48,912 nt of DNA from a virus: the IMG/VR virus record IMGVR_UViG_3300042988_001631, positions 1 through 48,912 of that record. One strand, written 5' to 3'. A program made the position numbers and the translations under genes. Each line of letters begins with the position of its first letter. The stretch's first letter is position 1. The notes under the pieces are model-generated. The model saw only the letters and a list, made by a program, of their open reading frames with translations. It was not told the DNA's origin and did no database searches. This document shows, piece by piece, positions 1-6,688 of the stretch.

Positions 1-1
1 A

Positions 2-193
2 CAAAATTTAAATGTTTTTCTTAACGGATCTCTAGCAATAAATTCTTTTAAAGGATATAATGTAATTTATATAAAAGAAGAATCAGAGGAAGAGGTTAAA
101 GTAGAATCAAAATCAAAAAATAAAAAATATAACATTAGTAATTGGAGGGATATTCCATTTGCTGATGTAATGCCATTAAAAATTATTACTTAA
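2..193 (+). CDS. Hypothetical protein, C-terminal fragment
   Basis: An open frame runs from the window edge to a TAA at 191-193, giving 63 residues of a protein whose start lies outside the window. The visible part has a Lys/Glu/Ser-rich stretch in the middle (repeated EEE, VKVES, KSKNKK) and ends in PLKIIT. No domain is recognisable. It points the same way as the following genes, 18 nt upstream of the next start, and is probably the last part of a longer plus-strand gene. Coding status is inferred only from the uninterrupted frame and the close spacing. Confidence 0.55.
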   Translation, partial: QNLNVFLNGSLAINSFKGYNVIYIKEESEEEVKVESKSKNKKYNISNWRDIPFADVMPLKIIT

Positions 194-211
194 CGCCAAA
201 AACATTAAAAC

Positions 212-520
212 ATGGCTGATATAAAATTGATTAGAGAGGCAACTGTTGAGGACACTCTCCACATTCACAAGACAGGCTCTAAACCTACAGGAGCTATTAA
301 AGAAATTCTAGATGCAGATCCTAGAGTAGGTAATGATGCTCAACTATTTGATCTAGTAGAAAGAATATCTTATACTCAACCTAGTACAGATAAAGAACGT
401 ATTGAAGCTGCTAATGGGACATTTAAACCACAGGAAATACGTGAAATAACCTCATGTAAAGTAGGTGCTCGTCTTGGAGGATTTCCAGGAGAGTATTCCA
501 TCTTTTCTTTAATCGTTTAA
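212..520 (+). CDS. Hypothetical protein, 102 aa
   Basis: A complete ATG-to-TAA frame encodes a 102-residue soluble protein with no membrane segment or signal peptide. The N-terminal half is helical and charged. The C-terminus carries a Gly/Pro-rich stretch (GARLGGFPGEY). I recognise no family. It sits 18 nt after the preceding stop and 9 nt before the next gene, in the tight co-directional packing seen throughout the plus strand. The ATG is preceded by an A-rich leader (cgccaaaaacattaaaac), as usual for Bacteroidota-type translation starts. Confidence 0.7.
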   Translation: MADIKLIREATVEDTLHIHKTGSKPTGAIKEILDADPRVGNDAQLFDLVERISYTQPSTDKERIEAANGTFKPQEIREITSCKVGARLGGFPGEYSIFSLIV

Positions 521-529
521 TTAAAAGCT

Positions 530-715
530 ATGGATATACTTATTTTCATTGTAGCAATTTTGTTGATCATAGTTGGTGGATTACTAACAGCTTTTATATT
601 GGATTTAATTATTCACTATGATCCTAAACCAGTTAAGAATAGTGTGTTTCTATTAGTAATAGGAATACTTATGTTTAGTACAGGGCTAGGATTATCAATT
701 TACATTATATCATGA
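530..715 (+). CDS. Small membrane protein, 61 aa
   Basis: This 61-residue protein is almost entirely two hydrophobic segments: about residues 3-27 (ILIFIVAILLIIVGGLL) and 38-60 (SVFLLVIGILMFSTGLGL), joined by a short polar turn containing HYDPKPVK. It should be an inner-membrane hairpin. Its TGA stop overlaps the next ATG in an ATGA arrangement, implying translational coupling. Size and topology would allow a holin or another small membrane effector, but no lysis gene is next to it, so no function is assigned. Confidence 0.7.
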   Translation: MDILIFIVAILLIIVGGLLTAFILDLIIHYDPKPVKNSVFLLVIGILMFSTGLGLSIYIIS

Positions 716-870
716 TCACAATATTTGTAGCAGAGCATTATGACACTCAATATGGGTGGCAGCTCGAGAAATTAACTCAGGTTCAAGCTGATCAAGCTGA
801 AGCTAAACTTGCTGAATTGAGAAATCAGCACCCTACATTACACTTTGAAAAGTCCTTAGCATATGCTTGA
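712..870 (+). CDS. Hypothetical protein, 52 aa
   Basis: This short frame begins at an ATG overlapping the previous stop (ATGA) and ends at TGA 868-870. The 52-residue product starts MITIFVAEHYD, is predicted helical, and has a Gln/Ala/Glu-rich middle (QVQADQAEAKLAEL) typical of a single amphipathic or coiled helix. No family is recognised. The overlaps at both ends (the next ATG is at 863) and the otherwise empty 150-nt gap between neighbours support it as a real gene. Confidence 0.6.
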   Translation: MITIFVAEHYDTQYGWQLEKLTQVQADQAEAKLAELRNQHPTLHFEKSLAYA

Positions 871-1027
871 AACAGGACACAATTCGGACAACACAGATAA
901 TCAGGATGATCCTATGGGTGATCCTGATGACTTCTGCATTTACTGCAAAATGAATGTTCCAAAAGCATGCAACGATCCTACTCGTTGTGTGAATATGAGG
1001 ACTCACATTGTAAATTTAAGCACGTGA
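863..1027 (+). CDS. Small Cys-rich protein, zinc-knuckle-like, 54 aa
   Basis: A 54-residue frame runs from ATG 863 to TGA 1025-1027. After an Asp/Asn-rich N-terminus it has a compact cysteine cluster: DFCIYC, then KACNDPTRCVN, a C-x2-C...C-x5-C pattern that could bind one zinc ion. The product of the gene at 3047 has the same arrangement (EFCLVC, then NCTDPEKCLN), which strongly supports this frame over the alternative frame covering 967-1027. The start overlaps the previous stop, and the TGA overlaps the GTG start of the next gene. The role is unknown; zinc binding is inferred from the cysteines. Confidence 0.65.
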   Translation: MLETGHNSDNTDNQDDPMGDPDDFCIYCKMNVPKACNDPTRCVNMRTHIVNLST

Positions 1028-1395
1028 CAGATCAAGAGTATAACAATGCAGTTAAATTACTTCTTTCAGAAGATTTTTACGAAACTGGATTATTACTATT
1101 ACTTCATGAATATGGTTTAGAACATATTGTTGGAGTAATAATCGATAATAATTGGAAAGACAGTGAAAAAAGACTGAAAAGAATTGGAAAATATTATATA
1201 CTTTTGATAGGTGGACAGTTAATTACAGTAAAGATGGTTTCTGAAAGTGGTGGTGTACCACAAAAAAGAAGTACTTTACCTTTATTTTACGAATCGGAAA
1301 CTAACTTTTTCTATCAGTACGAAGTAATACTTAAACTGATAGATCATATAAAAACAATAATTAATCATATTATTTATAACGATTTTAATATTTAA
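1024..1395 (+). CDS. Hypothetical protein, 123 aa (GTG start)
   Basis: The frame is open from an ATG at 967, but that start would overlap the zinc-knuckle gene by 61 nt. The GTG at 1024 forms a GTGA overlap with that gene's stop and gives a 123-residue product starting MTDQEYNNAVKLL. It is helical and leucine-rich early on (GLLLLLHEYGLEHIVGV), then has a mixed region and an Ile-rich tail. The hydrophobic patch looks like a buried helix, not a membrane span. No family is recognised. GTG starts recur in this window (7905, 37118). Confidence 0.6.
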   Translation: MTDQEYNNAVKLLLSEDFYETGLLLLLHEYGLEHIVGVIIDNNWKDSEKRLKRIGKYYILLIGGQLITVKMVSESGGVPQKRSTLPLFYESETNFFYQYEVILKLIDHIKTIINHIIYNDFNI

Positions 1396-1399
1396 AAAC

Positions 1400-1810
1400 A
1401 TGAAAGCACTATTTTTCGCTTTATCAATGATCTTAATGATCACAACTACATTTGCGCAAAGCAATAACAGTAAATATGAGGTTAAAGGCCTCCAAAGAGG
1501 AGAAAAATACTCCTACAACACTGTACTAGCACATTGTGGAAGAGGGTTAGAAGCTCATTCTTCTAATTACGTATTCCACATGGATGATATGGTACTAAAA
1601 CTATACGAAAACGACAAACTTCTCTGTGATATGGGTAAAGCGTACTTTCTAAAGAGTTTTGATACTCGCGAAGGAACTGTTTATGTGTACCAAACAGATG
1701 AAGTAAAAATACATTTTACAAGATTCAAATGGGATGAAGTTCATATTACTATACTATATGGTATGAAAACGCTTACATTTCAGAATGATGGTCAAGTTGC
1801 TGAAAAATGA
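1400..1810 (+). CDS. Secreted/periplasmic hypothetical protein, 136 aa
   Basis: The N-terminus is a clear Sec signal peptide: MK, a hydrophobic stretch (ALFFALSMILMITTT), then FAQ with likely cleavage after FA at about residue 19. There is no lipobox Cys, so the mature ~117-residue protein should be periplasmic or secreted. It has an even beta-strand-like pattern with two Cys (AHCGRG and LLCDMG) that could pair. No family is recognised. Its TGA overlaps the ATG of the next gene. Export of a phage protein suggests an envelope-directed role such as superinfection exclusion, but this is inference. Confidence 0.7.
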   Translation: MKALFFALSMILMITTTFAQSNNSKYEVKGLQRGEKYSYNTVLAHCGRGLEAHSSNYVFHMDDMVLKLYENDKLLCDMGKAYFLKSFDTREGTVYVYQTDEVKIHFTRFKWDEVHITILYGMKTLTFQNDGQVAEK

Positions 1811-2022
1811 TTGAATTATATCTAACACATCCAGATAAACCTAGATGTTGGATGTTTCGCATTTTTGACGCCAGAGAAAATTCTAACATTGAAACAGGTT
1901 TTATTACTACTAACGAGGCAAAAGCACTTCTAAAATCTAAATCTGGATGGAGATATATTTCTTTCAATTCATTTTTAGGTAGAAGTAAAAAGGTTCGCGG
2001 CTTTGTGATAAACTTATACTAA
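1807..2022 (+). CDS. Hypothetical protein, 71 aa
   Basis: The frame starts in an ATGA overlap with the secreted-protein gene and ends at TAA 2020-2022. The 71-residue product is basic toward its C-terminus (GRSKKVRGFVINLY) with a mixed alpha/beta appearance and several Trp residues. I recognise no domain. It is the last gene before the strong hairpin at 2027-2085 and so probably closes a small transcription unit. Confidence 0.65.
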   Translation: MIELYLTHPDKPRCWMFRIFDARENSNIETGFITTNEAKALLKSKSGWRYISFNSFLGRSKKVRGFVINLY

Positions 2023-2026
2023 ATAC

Positions 2027-2085
2027 AACTCAAGGATAGGCATCTCTGCTAAATTATCAATTGCGCGCACAGCCTTCCTTGAGTT
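2027..2085 (+). other. Long inverted repeat / structured RNA or terminator
   Basis: Positions 2027-2036 (AACTCAAGGA) pair perfectly with 2076-2085 (TCCTTGAGTT). The stem continues with AGGC 2038-2041 against GCCT 2072-2075 after one bulged T, making about 14 bp around a ~30-nt loop. It starts 4 nt after a stop codon and ends 41 nt before the next start, so it lies fully in the intergenic gap. The sequence after it (AATTTACT) is only weakly T-rich, so it may be a terminator, a processing site or a structured leader of the SPFH-like gene. Confidence 0.6.
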
Positions 2086-2125
2086 AATTTACTAGACGGG
2101 ATTAAAATTTTAATTACTTTATTTT

Positions 2126-2983
2126 ATGCTTAATCGATATCAAAAGGGTTTCATAACCTTATTTCTAGTACTCATCGCATGCTTTTTAACGTATATTGTC
2201 AATGTAATGGATGTTGGTAATTTTGCGGCCACTAACAAAGCTAATGCTCTTGGTGTTGCTCTTTTATTTAGTTGTATGTATGTTGCCTTATTCTTTCTTG
2301 GAAAACACGTGTGGCTCAAAATGTGCCTCTTATTACTACTCTTACAATCTTGTGATTACGCAAAATCAAACCAACAAGTTGTAGTCTCAAGTGATTGTGG
2401 TGTTACATGGAGTATAATTCCTGCAGGTAGTACAATTCCAAAACCTGGTATGAATGCATGTTTCATGAAAGTACTTATGCCTAATTATCCTATGCAAGGT
2501 GAATCGGTATTTGTTGCTAATCTAAAGGACCGTGTTCGGGCAAAAGTAAACATTGATTACGATTATAACATTACAAAACCTTTAGAATTTATCAAACAAG
2601 CAAAATATCTTGGGCGTGCTAACGTATCTGCCGATGATGATGCTGCTATTGGAAATGCGTTCGAAGGTGCTGAAAACATGGTTATAGATAAACGTATTAA
2701 GGATGTCGCAAAAGATATATTCCTTGATTCCGATATCGTAGAGCTTGATCAAAGCGAGTTAGAACAACTATTACACGATAAAAGTAATGAAGTTCTTGCT
2801 CCGTTTGGTGTTCAGCTTAATTTTATTACGCTTACATTTGATCTTGATGATCAAACTCGACAGGCTATTGATGTATCTACTGCTATGAAGATTTACCAAT
2901 CTAAAAGGTTGGATAGTGTTGGTAGTAAGGTTATTGTAGCTCGTGCTGGTGCCACACAGATTACTGTACAAGGCAAAGAGTAA
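2126..2983 (+). CDS. SPFH/band-7-like membrane protein, 285 aa
   Basis: The protein opens with hydrophobic segments at about residues 8-26 and 42-58, then a third at 66-75 ending in a lipobox-like LLLQSC (Cys76). Residues ~85-275 look like an SPFH (stomatin/prohibitin) domain: a beta-rich part, a VRAKVNIDYDYNIT strand region, the helix DKRIKDVAKDIFLD, then FGVQLNFITLTFDLDD followed by a helix and a Val/Ala-rich end. SPFH proteins form membrane-bound oligomeric rings or scaffolds. The fold call is by pattern, not by a search. The gene stands alone between two hairpins (2027-2085 and 3006-3034), so it may be an independent unit. A host-membrane or anti-superinfection role is conjecture. Confidence 0.6.
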   Translation: MLNRYQKGFITLFLVLIACFLTYIVNVMDVGNFAATNKANALGVALLFSCMYVALFFLGKHVWLKMCLLLLLLQSCDYAKSNQQVVVSSDCGVTWSIIPAGSTIPKPGMNACFMKVLMPNYPMQGESVFVANLKDRVRAKVNIDYDYNITKPLEFIKQAKYLGRANVSADDDAAIGNAFEGAENMVIDKRIKDVAKDIFLDSDIVELDQSELEQLLHDKSNEVLAPFGVQLNFITLTFDLDDQTRQAIDVSTAMKIYQSKRLDSVGSKVIVARAGATQITVQGKE

Positions 2984-3005
2984 CAAATTTTTTTTGCAAA
3001 ACAAT

Positions 3006-3034
3006 AGAGAAGGGTAGAAATACTCTTCTCTTTT
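3006..3034 (+). terminator. Rho-independent terminator after the SPFH-like gene
   Basis: Positions 3006-3016 pair with 3021-3031 as an 11-bp stem (one G-T wobble) closed by a GAAA tetraloop and followed by TTTT at 3031-3034 and further T-rich sequence. It lies 22 nt after the TAA of the upstream gene and 12 nt before the next ATG. This is the clearest intrinsic terminator on the plus strand before 40.9 kb. Confidence 0.8.
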
Positions 3035-3046
3035 ATATCTTATTAG

Positions 3047-3232
3047 ATGGCAGAACATAACCACCCTAGTACTGATAAAGAAACAGGATACGTAAACATT
3101 TACGAACAAGAATTTTGTTTAGTTTGTAATAAACAAGTCCTAAAACATAGAAATTGTACAGACCCTGAAAAGTGTCTTAATTATATCAAGGCACAATTAG
3201 AAGAGGAAAATAACAATAATAACGATATATAA
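3047..3232 (+). CDS. Small Cys-rich protein, zinc-knuckle-like, 61 aa
   Basis: A 61-residue protein with a central cysteine cluster: EFCLVC followed by NCTDPEKCLN, matching the C-x2-C...C-DP-x2-C-x-N layout of the 863-1027 product. It probably binds a structural zinc. The N-terminus is His/Asp-rich and the C-terminus is an acidic, Asn-rich tail (LEEENNNNND). It is the first gene after the terminator at 3006-3034. Two homologous copies 2 kb apart indicate duplication. The function is unknown; a small nucleic-acid- or protein-binding adaptor is possible. Confidence 0.7.
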   Translation: MAEHNHPSTDKETGYVNIYEQEFCLVCNKQVLKHRNCTDPEKCLNYIKAQLEEENNNNNDI

Positions 3233-3279
3233 TGGAATTTATTCTTATAGTAGGTTTGTAAATTGTCTTTGGCATATTA

Positions 3280-4074
3280 ATGAGACTAGACGCTAAAATA
3301 AATATTCTACAAAACAGTTATAGCACTTTTGTACAACTAGAAAAAGAAATAAATCAAAACCAAGTAAAAAGAATTTCTCTTTTGGAAAGAACAGTTGATT
3401 GTCTTCATACTATGGTAGAAGTTCTTGGTGAAGAAGAGCAAGACACTCTTACAGAAGTACAAAAAGGAATTATTGTGAGAATAATAAAACAAGTATATAA
3501 TATTGATGCGAATGATTATTCTAAGCGTACTCCTGAAGAGCTGATAGAACTTATACAAAAGCCTTCAGAAAACTTAGTATCAACGCTTAATATCAGAATT
3601 ACACAAGAAGTTAAAAGTTTTATTTCATGGTGTGTGCTGATGGTCCATTCTGAGTACAAGGCAGGCAATAAACAAATTCTTTTCTCAAATAAAGAAATAT
3701 CTGAGAAAAACAAAAAGATTTTACAAGAACTTGCCCAAAAGACTTATAGATTTTCTCCAGAATTTCTATCTAAAAAAGAGTTTAATACTCTTATTAGAAC
3801 ATATGGTAGTAAAAGTTACATCGAAAATAATTGTTTTGATGAGGATGAAATTGAAGCTACTGATGAGGATGTTGCTTATTTCCTACTTTGTCTTGAGAAA
3901 ATTCACAACGAGTACAAGGCAAAGAATCAAGAAGAGCTTGTTGTGTTTACAGAAGAAGAAATCAAGAATCTTGAAGAGGCAACAGAAGAGCTTGATAAGG
4001 CTATAAAAATGCTTGAAGAAGACCCTAAGACAGTCAAAAAAGATGTTATAGAGGATCAAACAGTGAAAGTATGA
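3280..4074 (+). CDS. Hypothetical helical protein, 264 aa
   Basis: A long, soluble, strongly helical protein. It begins with a heptad-like segment (VQLEKEINQNQVKRISLLERTV), continues with acidic and basic helices, and ends in a Glu/Lys-rich coiled-coil-like region (EEEIKNLEEATEELDKAIKML). No enzymatic motif or membrane span is visible. The TGA overlaps the ATG of the following membrane-protein gene, so the two may act together, for example as a membrane anchor and a cytoplasmic partner. This is inferred from the overlap only. Confidence 0.75.
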   Translation: MRLDAKINILQNSYSTFVQLEKEINQNQVKRISLLERTVDCLHTMVEVLGEEEQDTLTEVQKGIIVRIIKQVYNIDANDYSKRTPEELIELIQKPSENLVSTLNIRITQEVKSFISWCVLMVHSEYKAGNKQILFSNKEISEKNKKILQELAQKTYRFSPEFLSKKEFNTLIRTYGSKSYIENNCFDEDEIEATDEDVAYFLLCLEKIHNEYKAKNQEELVVFTEEEIKNLEEATEELDKAIKMLEEDPKTVKKDVIEDQTVKV

Positions 4075-4484
4075 GAGTAACACAAAAAGCTTTAGAAATA
4101 ATAATTTTTATAGGAATTATTATTTTCTATATTCTTACCTCTATTTTCTATGACTTTCCTGATTTATACGAGAACTTTAGTGCATTAGATAAGACAGTTA
4201 GCATGATTCAATCAATAACTACTTATCTTTTCTTTACAATATTATTAATTGTATTTATAAGAAATGCTGAAAATATAAAATTCTCAATCTTTATTCCAAT
4301 TCCTTTTACTGAAGCCACAAAAATGTGGAAATTAGAGAAAAGAAAGAAGAAATATGAGAAAAAGTTGAGGAAATATATAGCAAAAGGATGGACTCAAGAA
4401 GAGAGTAATTTGAGACATGAAATTAATATCATTAAGCATATTCTTAATGATTATAATAAGAGTGTCAAAAATAATACCAGATAA
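4071..4484 (+). CDS. Membrane protein with cytoplasmic basic tail, 137 aa
   Basis: Two membrane segments are evident, about residues 9-27 (EIIIFIGIIIFYILTSIF) and 50-68 (TTYLFFTILLIVFI). A strongly basic helical tail follows (MWKLEKRKKKYEKKLRKYI), likely cytoplasmic by the positive-inside rule. The start overlaps the previous gene's stop (ATGA). No family is recognised. The basic tail could contact nucleic acid, phospholipid or the acidic helical protein encoded just upstream. Confidence 0.7.
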   Translation: MRVTQKALEIIIFIGIIIFYILTSIFYDFPDLYENFSALDKTVSMIQSITTYLFFTILLIVFIRNAENIKFSIFIPIPFTEATKMWKLEKRKKKYEKKLRKYIAKGWTQEESNLRHEINIIKHILNDYNKSVKNNTR

Positions 4485-4510
4485 AAATACTCTTAGTTTT
4501 ATAAAGGAAT

Positions 4511-4614
4511 GCCCTATAGTTTAGTGGGAAAACATACGATCATATAGTCGGTAAATGCTTAGCATATAACAAGTCAAATTGATTATATTCCTCAGTTCGA
4601 GCCTGAGTAGGGCT
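4511..4614 (+). tRNA. tRNA-like gene with aberrant anticodon region
   Basis: Three tRNA signatures are present in order. The acceptor GCCCTA (4511-4516) pairs with TAGGGC (4608-4613). A D-arm GTTT/AAAC (4519-4522 and 4530-4533) has GGG in its loop. A T-arm CTCAG/CTGAG (4591-4595 and 4603-4607) carries the conserved TTCGA loop start. The anticodon arm is poor: only CGA/TCG (4537-4539 with 4548-4550) plus a bulge and an 8-nt loop, with no clear U33-anticodon. The stretch before the T-arm is ~37 nt, with hairpins ATGC/GCAT and ATATAA/TTATAT. CCA is not encoded. It could be a degenerate tRNA, a type II-like tRNA or a tRNA mimic; the isotype cannot be assigned. Confidence 0.4.
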
Positions 4615-4629
4615 ACAAAATTTAACAAG

Positions 4630-4875
4630 ATGAATTTAAAGCATATTTTAGAGGACATAAACAAAGAAACTAAGGATGTATCAACTTTCTCATTAGAGTG
4701 GCTTAAAAGCCGTTTAAATAAGAAATATGAGCATTTAAACTTAGCCTTTAGTTATCTAATAGACAGAGGTAAATTAATTGTTTCACACACAAAGAAAATC
4801 TTATCGAAAGGAGAATATGTAGATGAGATTTTTTATAGAACAGATGAAAAGAATAAAACAAATAAAAATGGCTGA
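4630..4875 (+). CDS. Hypothetical protein, 81 aa
   Basis: The frame is open further upstream, but starts before 4615 would overlap the tRNA-like element, so the ATG at 4630 is chosen. The 81-residue product starts MNLKHILEDINKETKD and is rich in Lys, Glu and Ser. It has a helix-turn-helix-like rhythm in the middle (LEWLKSRLNKKYEHLNLAFSY, then LIDRGKLIV), so a small winged-helix DNA-binding protein is possible but not demonstrated. Its TGA is at 4873-4875, and the next ATG at 4868 overlaps the end. Confidence 0.6.
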   Translation: MNLKHILEDINKETKDVSTFSLEWLKSRLNKKYEHLNLAFSYLIDRGKLIVSHTKKILSKGEYVDEIFYRTDEKNKTNKNG

Positions 4876-4990
4876 TAGTGGAGATCCAAAAAAATTCACA
4901 GATCAATTAGACGATCTTGACAAAAGACTTGACCAAATATTACAAGATCAAGTGCAGTGGTGTCAAGATAACTTTTTAAAAGATGAGTAA
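4868..4990 (+). CDS. Hypothetical protein, 40 aa
   Basis: This very short frame starts 8 nt inside the previous gene and ends at TAA 4988-4990, whose last A is the first base of the next ATG. The 40-residue product is acidic and helical (KFTDQLDDLDKRLDQILQDQ), like a short coiled coil. The overlaps at both ends and the filled gap support expression. No function is assigned. Confidence 0.55.
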   Translation: MADSGDPKKFTDQLDDLDKRLDQILQDQVQWCQDNFLKDE

Positions 4991-5520
4991 TGGGTTGTCA
5001 TACAAGATACCTAGTACCTATAGTAAGGGGTAAAGAAGAAATTCTTGCACTAGCGCGACAATTTTTTAATCAATCAGCTTACACAGATGATTGGCGTCAA
5101 ATGTTTCAATACGCAATTGATAAAGAATTGTCAGAGCCTTGTTGTAACCTAGCCGCTAATATGCTGCATAAAGATCATGGTGCGTATATTACTCATTCAG
5201 AAAATTGGATTCTTTATGGTAGTGTAGAGTGTCGTACTTATGTAGAGTATAATAAATTACATGGTACAAACTATATAAAGTACAGAAATTCATTAAAAGA
5301 TACTTACATAGAACATTATTCTGATGAGCCTAGAGTTGGAGGATATCCTGAGGATATAGTAAGAAACTATGACCAAATGATGTCTCTTATTAGTACTGGG
5401 GTTAGCACTGAAAATGGTGTTTATCAGTTTAATATACCAGAAGAAAGAAAAGAATTCATTTACAACCAAATCAGAGTCTTTTTCGAGAGACATCCTGATG
5501 GAATAATCACATTTGGCTAA
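4990..5520 (+). CDS. Hypothetical protein, 176 aa
   Basis: A 176-residue soluble protein starting MGCHTRYLVPIVRGKEE in a TAATG overlap with the preceding small gene. It contains scattered Cys and His residues (GCH, PCCN, MLHKDHG, VECRTY) without a regular zinc pattern, and a PRVGGYPEDIV segment toward the C-terminus. I do not recognise the family. The stop overlaps the next start, so it is the middle member of a coupled run from 4868 to 5756. Confidence 0.75.
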   Translation: MGCHTRYLVPIVRGKEEILALARQFFNQSAYTDDWRQMFQYAIDKELSEPCCNLAANMLHKDHGAYITHSENWILYGSVECRTYVEYNKLHGTNYIKYRNSLKDTYIEHYSDEPRVGGYPEDIVRNYDQMMSLISTGVSTENGVYQFNIPEERKEFIYNQIRVFFERHPDGIITFG

Positions 5521-5756
5521 TGAAAAAAGATCAGAAAATAACTTTGCTAAACGATCCTTACGTTCTAGTAAAGAAACATGACAATCATTACGATGTTGTC
5601 AAGAATGAAAAGTGTTTACAAGAGAATGTAGAGCTTCATGAAGCCATAGAATTTCTCATGAAACATGGTGAGGAAACAGAAACGTATTGTGAATGTTTGT
5701 ATCCTGGACACAGGAGCAAGCCTATCACTATTGCTCAATTAAAAAAGACTTTATAA
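5520..5756 (+). CDS. Hypothetical protein, 78 aa
   Basis: A 78-residue soluble protein beginning in a TAATG overlap with the upstream gene. The N-terminal third looks like beta-strands (YVLVKKHDNHYDVVKNEK), followed by a helix (VELHEAIEFLMKHG) and a short CEC...H segment (YCECLYPGHRSK) that could coordinate metal. No family is recognised. Only 3 nt separate it from the downstream lipoprotein gene. Confidence 0.7.
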   Translation: MKKDQKITLLNDPYVLVKKHDNHYDVVKNEKCLQENVELHEAIEFLMKHGEETETYCECLYPGHRSKPITIAQLKKTL

Positions 5757-5759
5757 GTT

Positions 5760-6050
5760 ATGAAAAGAATAGTATTTTTATTCTTGACATTGTTAGTACT
5801 AAGTACTTCATGTCAAAAGTCTATTTGTGAAATTCCTGGAATGCCAGATAAAGTAACTATCCATAATCACACATCTGTAGATGTAGTAGTAACAAAAACA
5901 AATGGAGGGTTTACTTACAGTATTCCAGCACACAGCAAATATGAAATACAACCAGTTAATGGTGGTATCTATACTTGGACTTACAACGGAAAATTTAACC
6001 AAGTAATAGCAAAAAATGATTGCCAGTGTTTTGTTATCAACATCTTCTAA
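5760..6050 (+). CDS. Predicted lipoprotein, 96 aa
   Basis: The N-terminus MKRIVFLFLTLLVLSTSC is a type II (lipoprotein) signal peptide with lipobox LSTSC and lipidation at Cys18. The following CQKSICE gives a short exposed linker. The mature ~79-residue domain appears beta-rich (KVTIHNHTSVDVVVTKTNGG, then IYTWTYNG) with Cys pairs near both ends, like a small immunoglobulin-like or beta-sandwich fold. It should be anchored in the host envelope. It is one of three lipoproteins encoded in the window; envelope exclusion of other phages is a plausible but untested role. Confidence 0.75.
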   Translation: MKRIVFLFLTLLVLSTSCQKSICEIPGMPDKVTIHNHTSVDVVVTKTNGGFTYSIPAHSKYEIQPVNGGIYTWTYNGKFNQVIAKNDCQCFVINIF

Positions 6051-6194
6051 ATGAAGTGGATAAAGAAACTATTGGGAAGTAAAGACGAGAAAGATAAACC
6101 AACTGTAACTGTTGGTGATGTAAAGATTAATAAAAAGGGGAATATGGTGTTGAAAGACACTCGTATTCCTCCATTAGACGGGGATTTATTATAA
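6051..6194 (+). CDS. Hypothetical protein, 47 aa
   Basis: This short frame starts directly after the lipoprotein stop (TAA then ATG) and ends at TAA 6192-6194. The product starts MKWIKKLLGSKDEKDK, a basic amphipathic N-terminal helix that could sit on a membrane surface, followed by a beta-like segment (TVTVGDVKINKKGNMVLKD). No family is recognised. It fills the gap between two clear genes, with 14 nt to the next start. Confidence 0.6.
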   Translation: MKWIKKLLGSKDEKDKPTVTVGDVKINKKGNMVLKDTRIPPLDGDLL

Positions 6195-6208
6195 AATTAT
6201 TATTTATC

Positions 6209-6688
6209 ATGGCAAAATTTTTTGAAAAAATCGAAAAACAGATTAAACAAAAAGTAGCTCTAGGAGCCAAATCTATTCAAAATTCAATCATTGATTCTGA
6301 GGCTGACAAAATTCAAAAAGAACGTGCAGAACTCATCACTAAAGGTATGGCAAAACAACGTAGCCTTGAAGGTCAATTAAAAGTCGATCAAAAATACACA
6401 ACTCCTGGCTCTTGGGTTCAAGCTAAAAATGCTGATGGTACTCCTATTATGGATGGAAAAAAGCCTGTAATGATTCAATTAGAAGGTTCTTGGGCAAATC
6501 CTGCCGATGGTCAAAAGCAATTCAAAACAATGGAACAAATTGAAGAATTGAACAATGCTATGGAGGCTTGTTGGAACCATGAACTTGTTGAAAATGCCAC
6601 TGCCGAACAAGAAGAAGCTTTCTACAAGAAAGATGTTGCTATTTGGGAGACTTTGAAAAAACTTGTCAATTCTGGCGATAAACAATAA
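6209..6688 (+). CDS. Hypothetical protein, 159 aa
   Basis: A 159-residue soluble protein. The N-terminal ~45 residues are a Lys-rich amphipathic helix (FFEKIEKQIKQKVALGAK). A beta-type segment with Gly and Pro follows (TTPGSWVQAKNADGTPIMDG), and the C-terminal half is acidic helices (TAEQEEAFYKKDVAIWETL). There are no catalytic motifs or membrane spans. A TAATG overlap couples it to the next gene. The codon pattern is richer in GC-ending codons (GGC, GCC) than in its neighbours. Confidence 0.75.
   Translation: MAKFFEKIEKQIKQKVALGAKSIQNSIIDSEADKIQKERAELITKGMAKQRSLEGQLKVDQKYTTPGSWVQAKNADGTPIMDGKKPVMIQLEGSWANPADGQKQFKTMEQIEELNNAMEACWNHELVENATAEQEEAFYKKDVAIWETLKKLVNSGDKQ

Noticed and set aside
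967-1026. Upstream ATG (967) for the gene ending at 1395
   Set aside because: It would overlap the zinc-knuckle gene, whose cysteine pattern is matched by the 3047 paralogue; the GTG at 1024 forms the typical stop/start overlap.
3233-3279. Eight-codon frame (MEFILIVGL) before the 264-aa gene
   Set aside because: It is too short to support and has no homologue or overlap evidence.
3337-4083. Several minus-strand open frames (about 60-75 codons) and a plus-strand frame at 3731-4006 within the 264-aa gene
   Set aside because: They are Phe/Leu/Ile- or Lys-rich mirror translations of a strongly coding AT-rich gene, lack plausible start contexts and cross gene boundaries.
4579-4629. Upstream start codons for the gene ending at 4875
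   Set aside because: They lie within the paired arms of the tRNA-like element; ATG 4630 immediately after it is more plausible.
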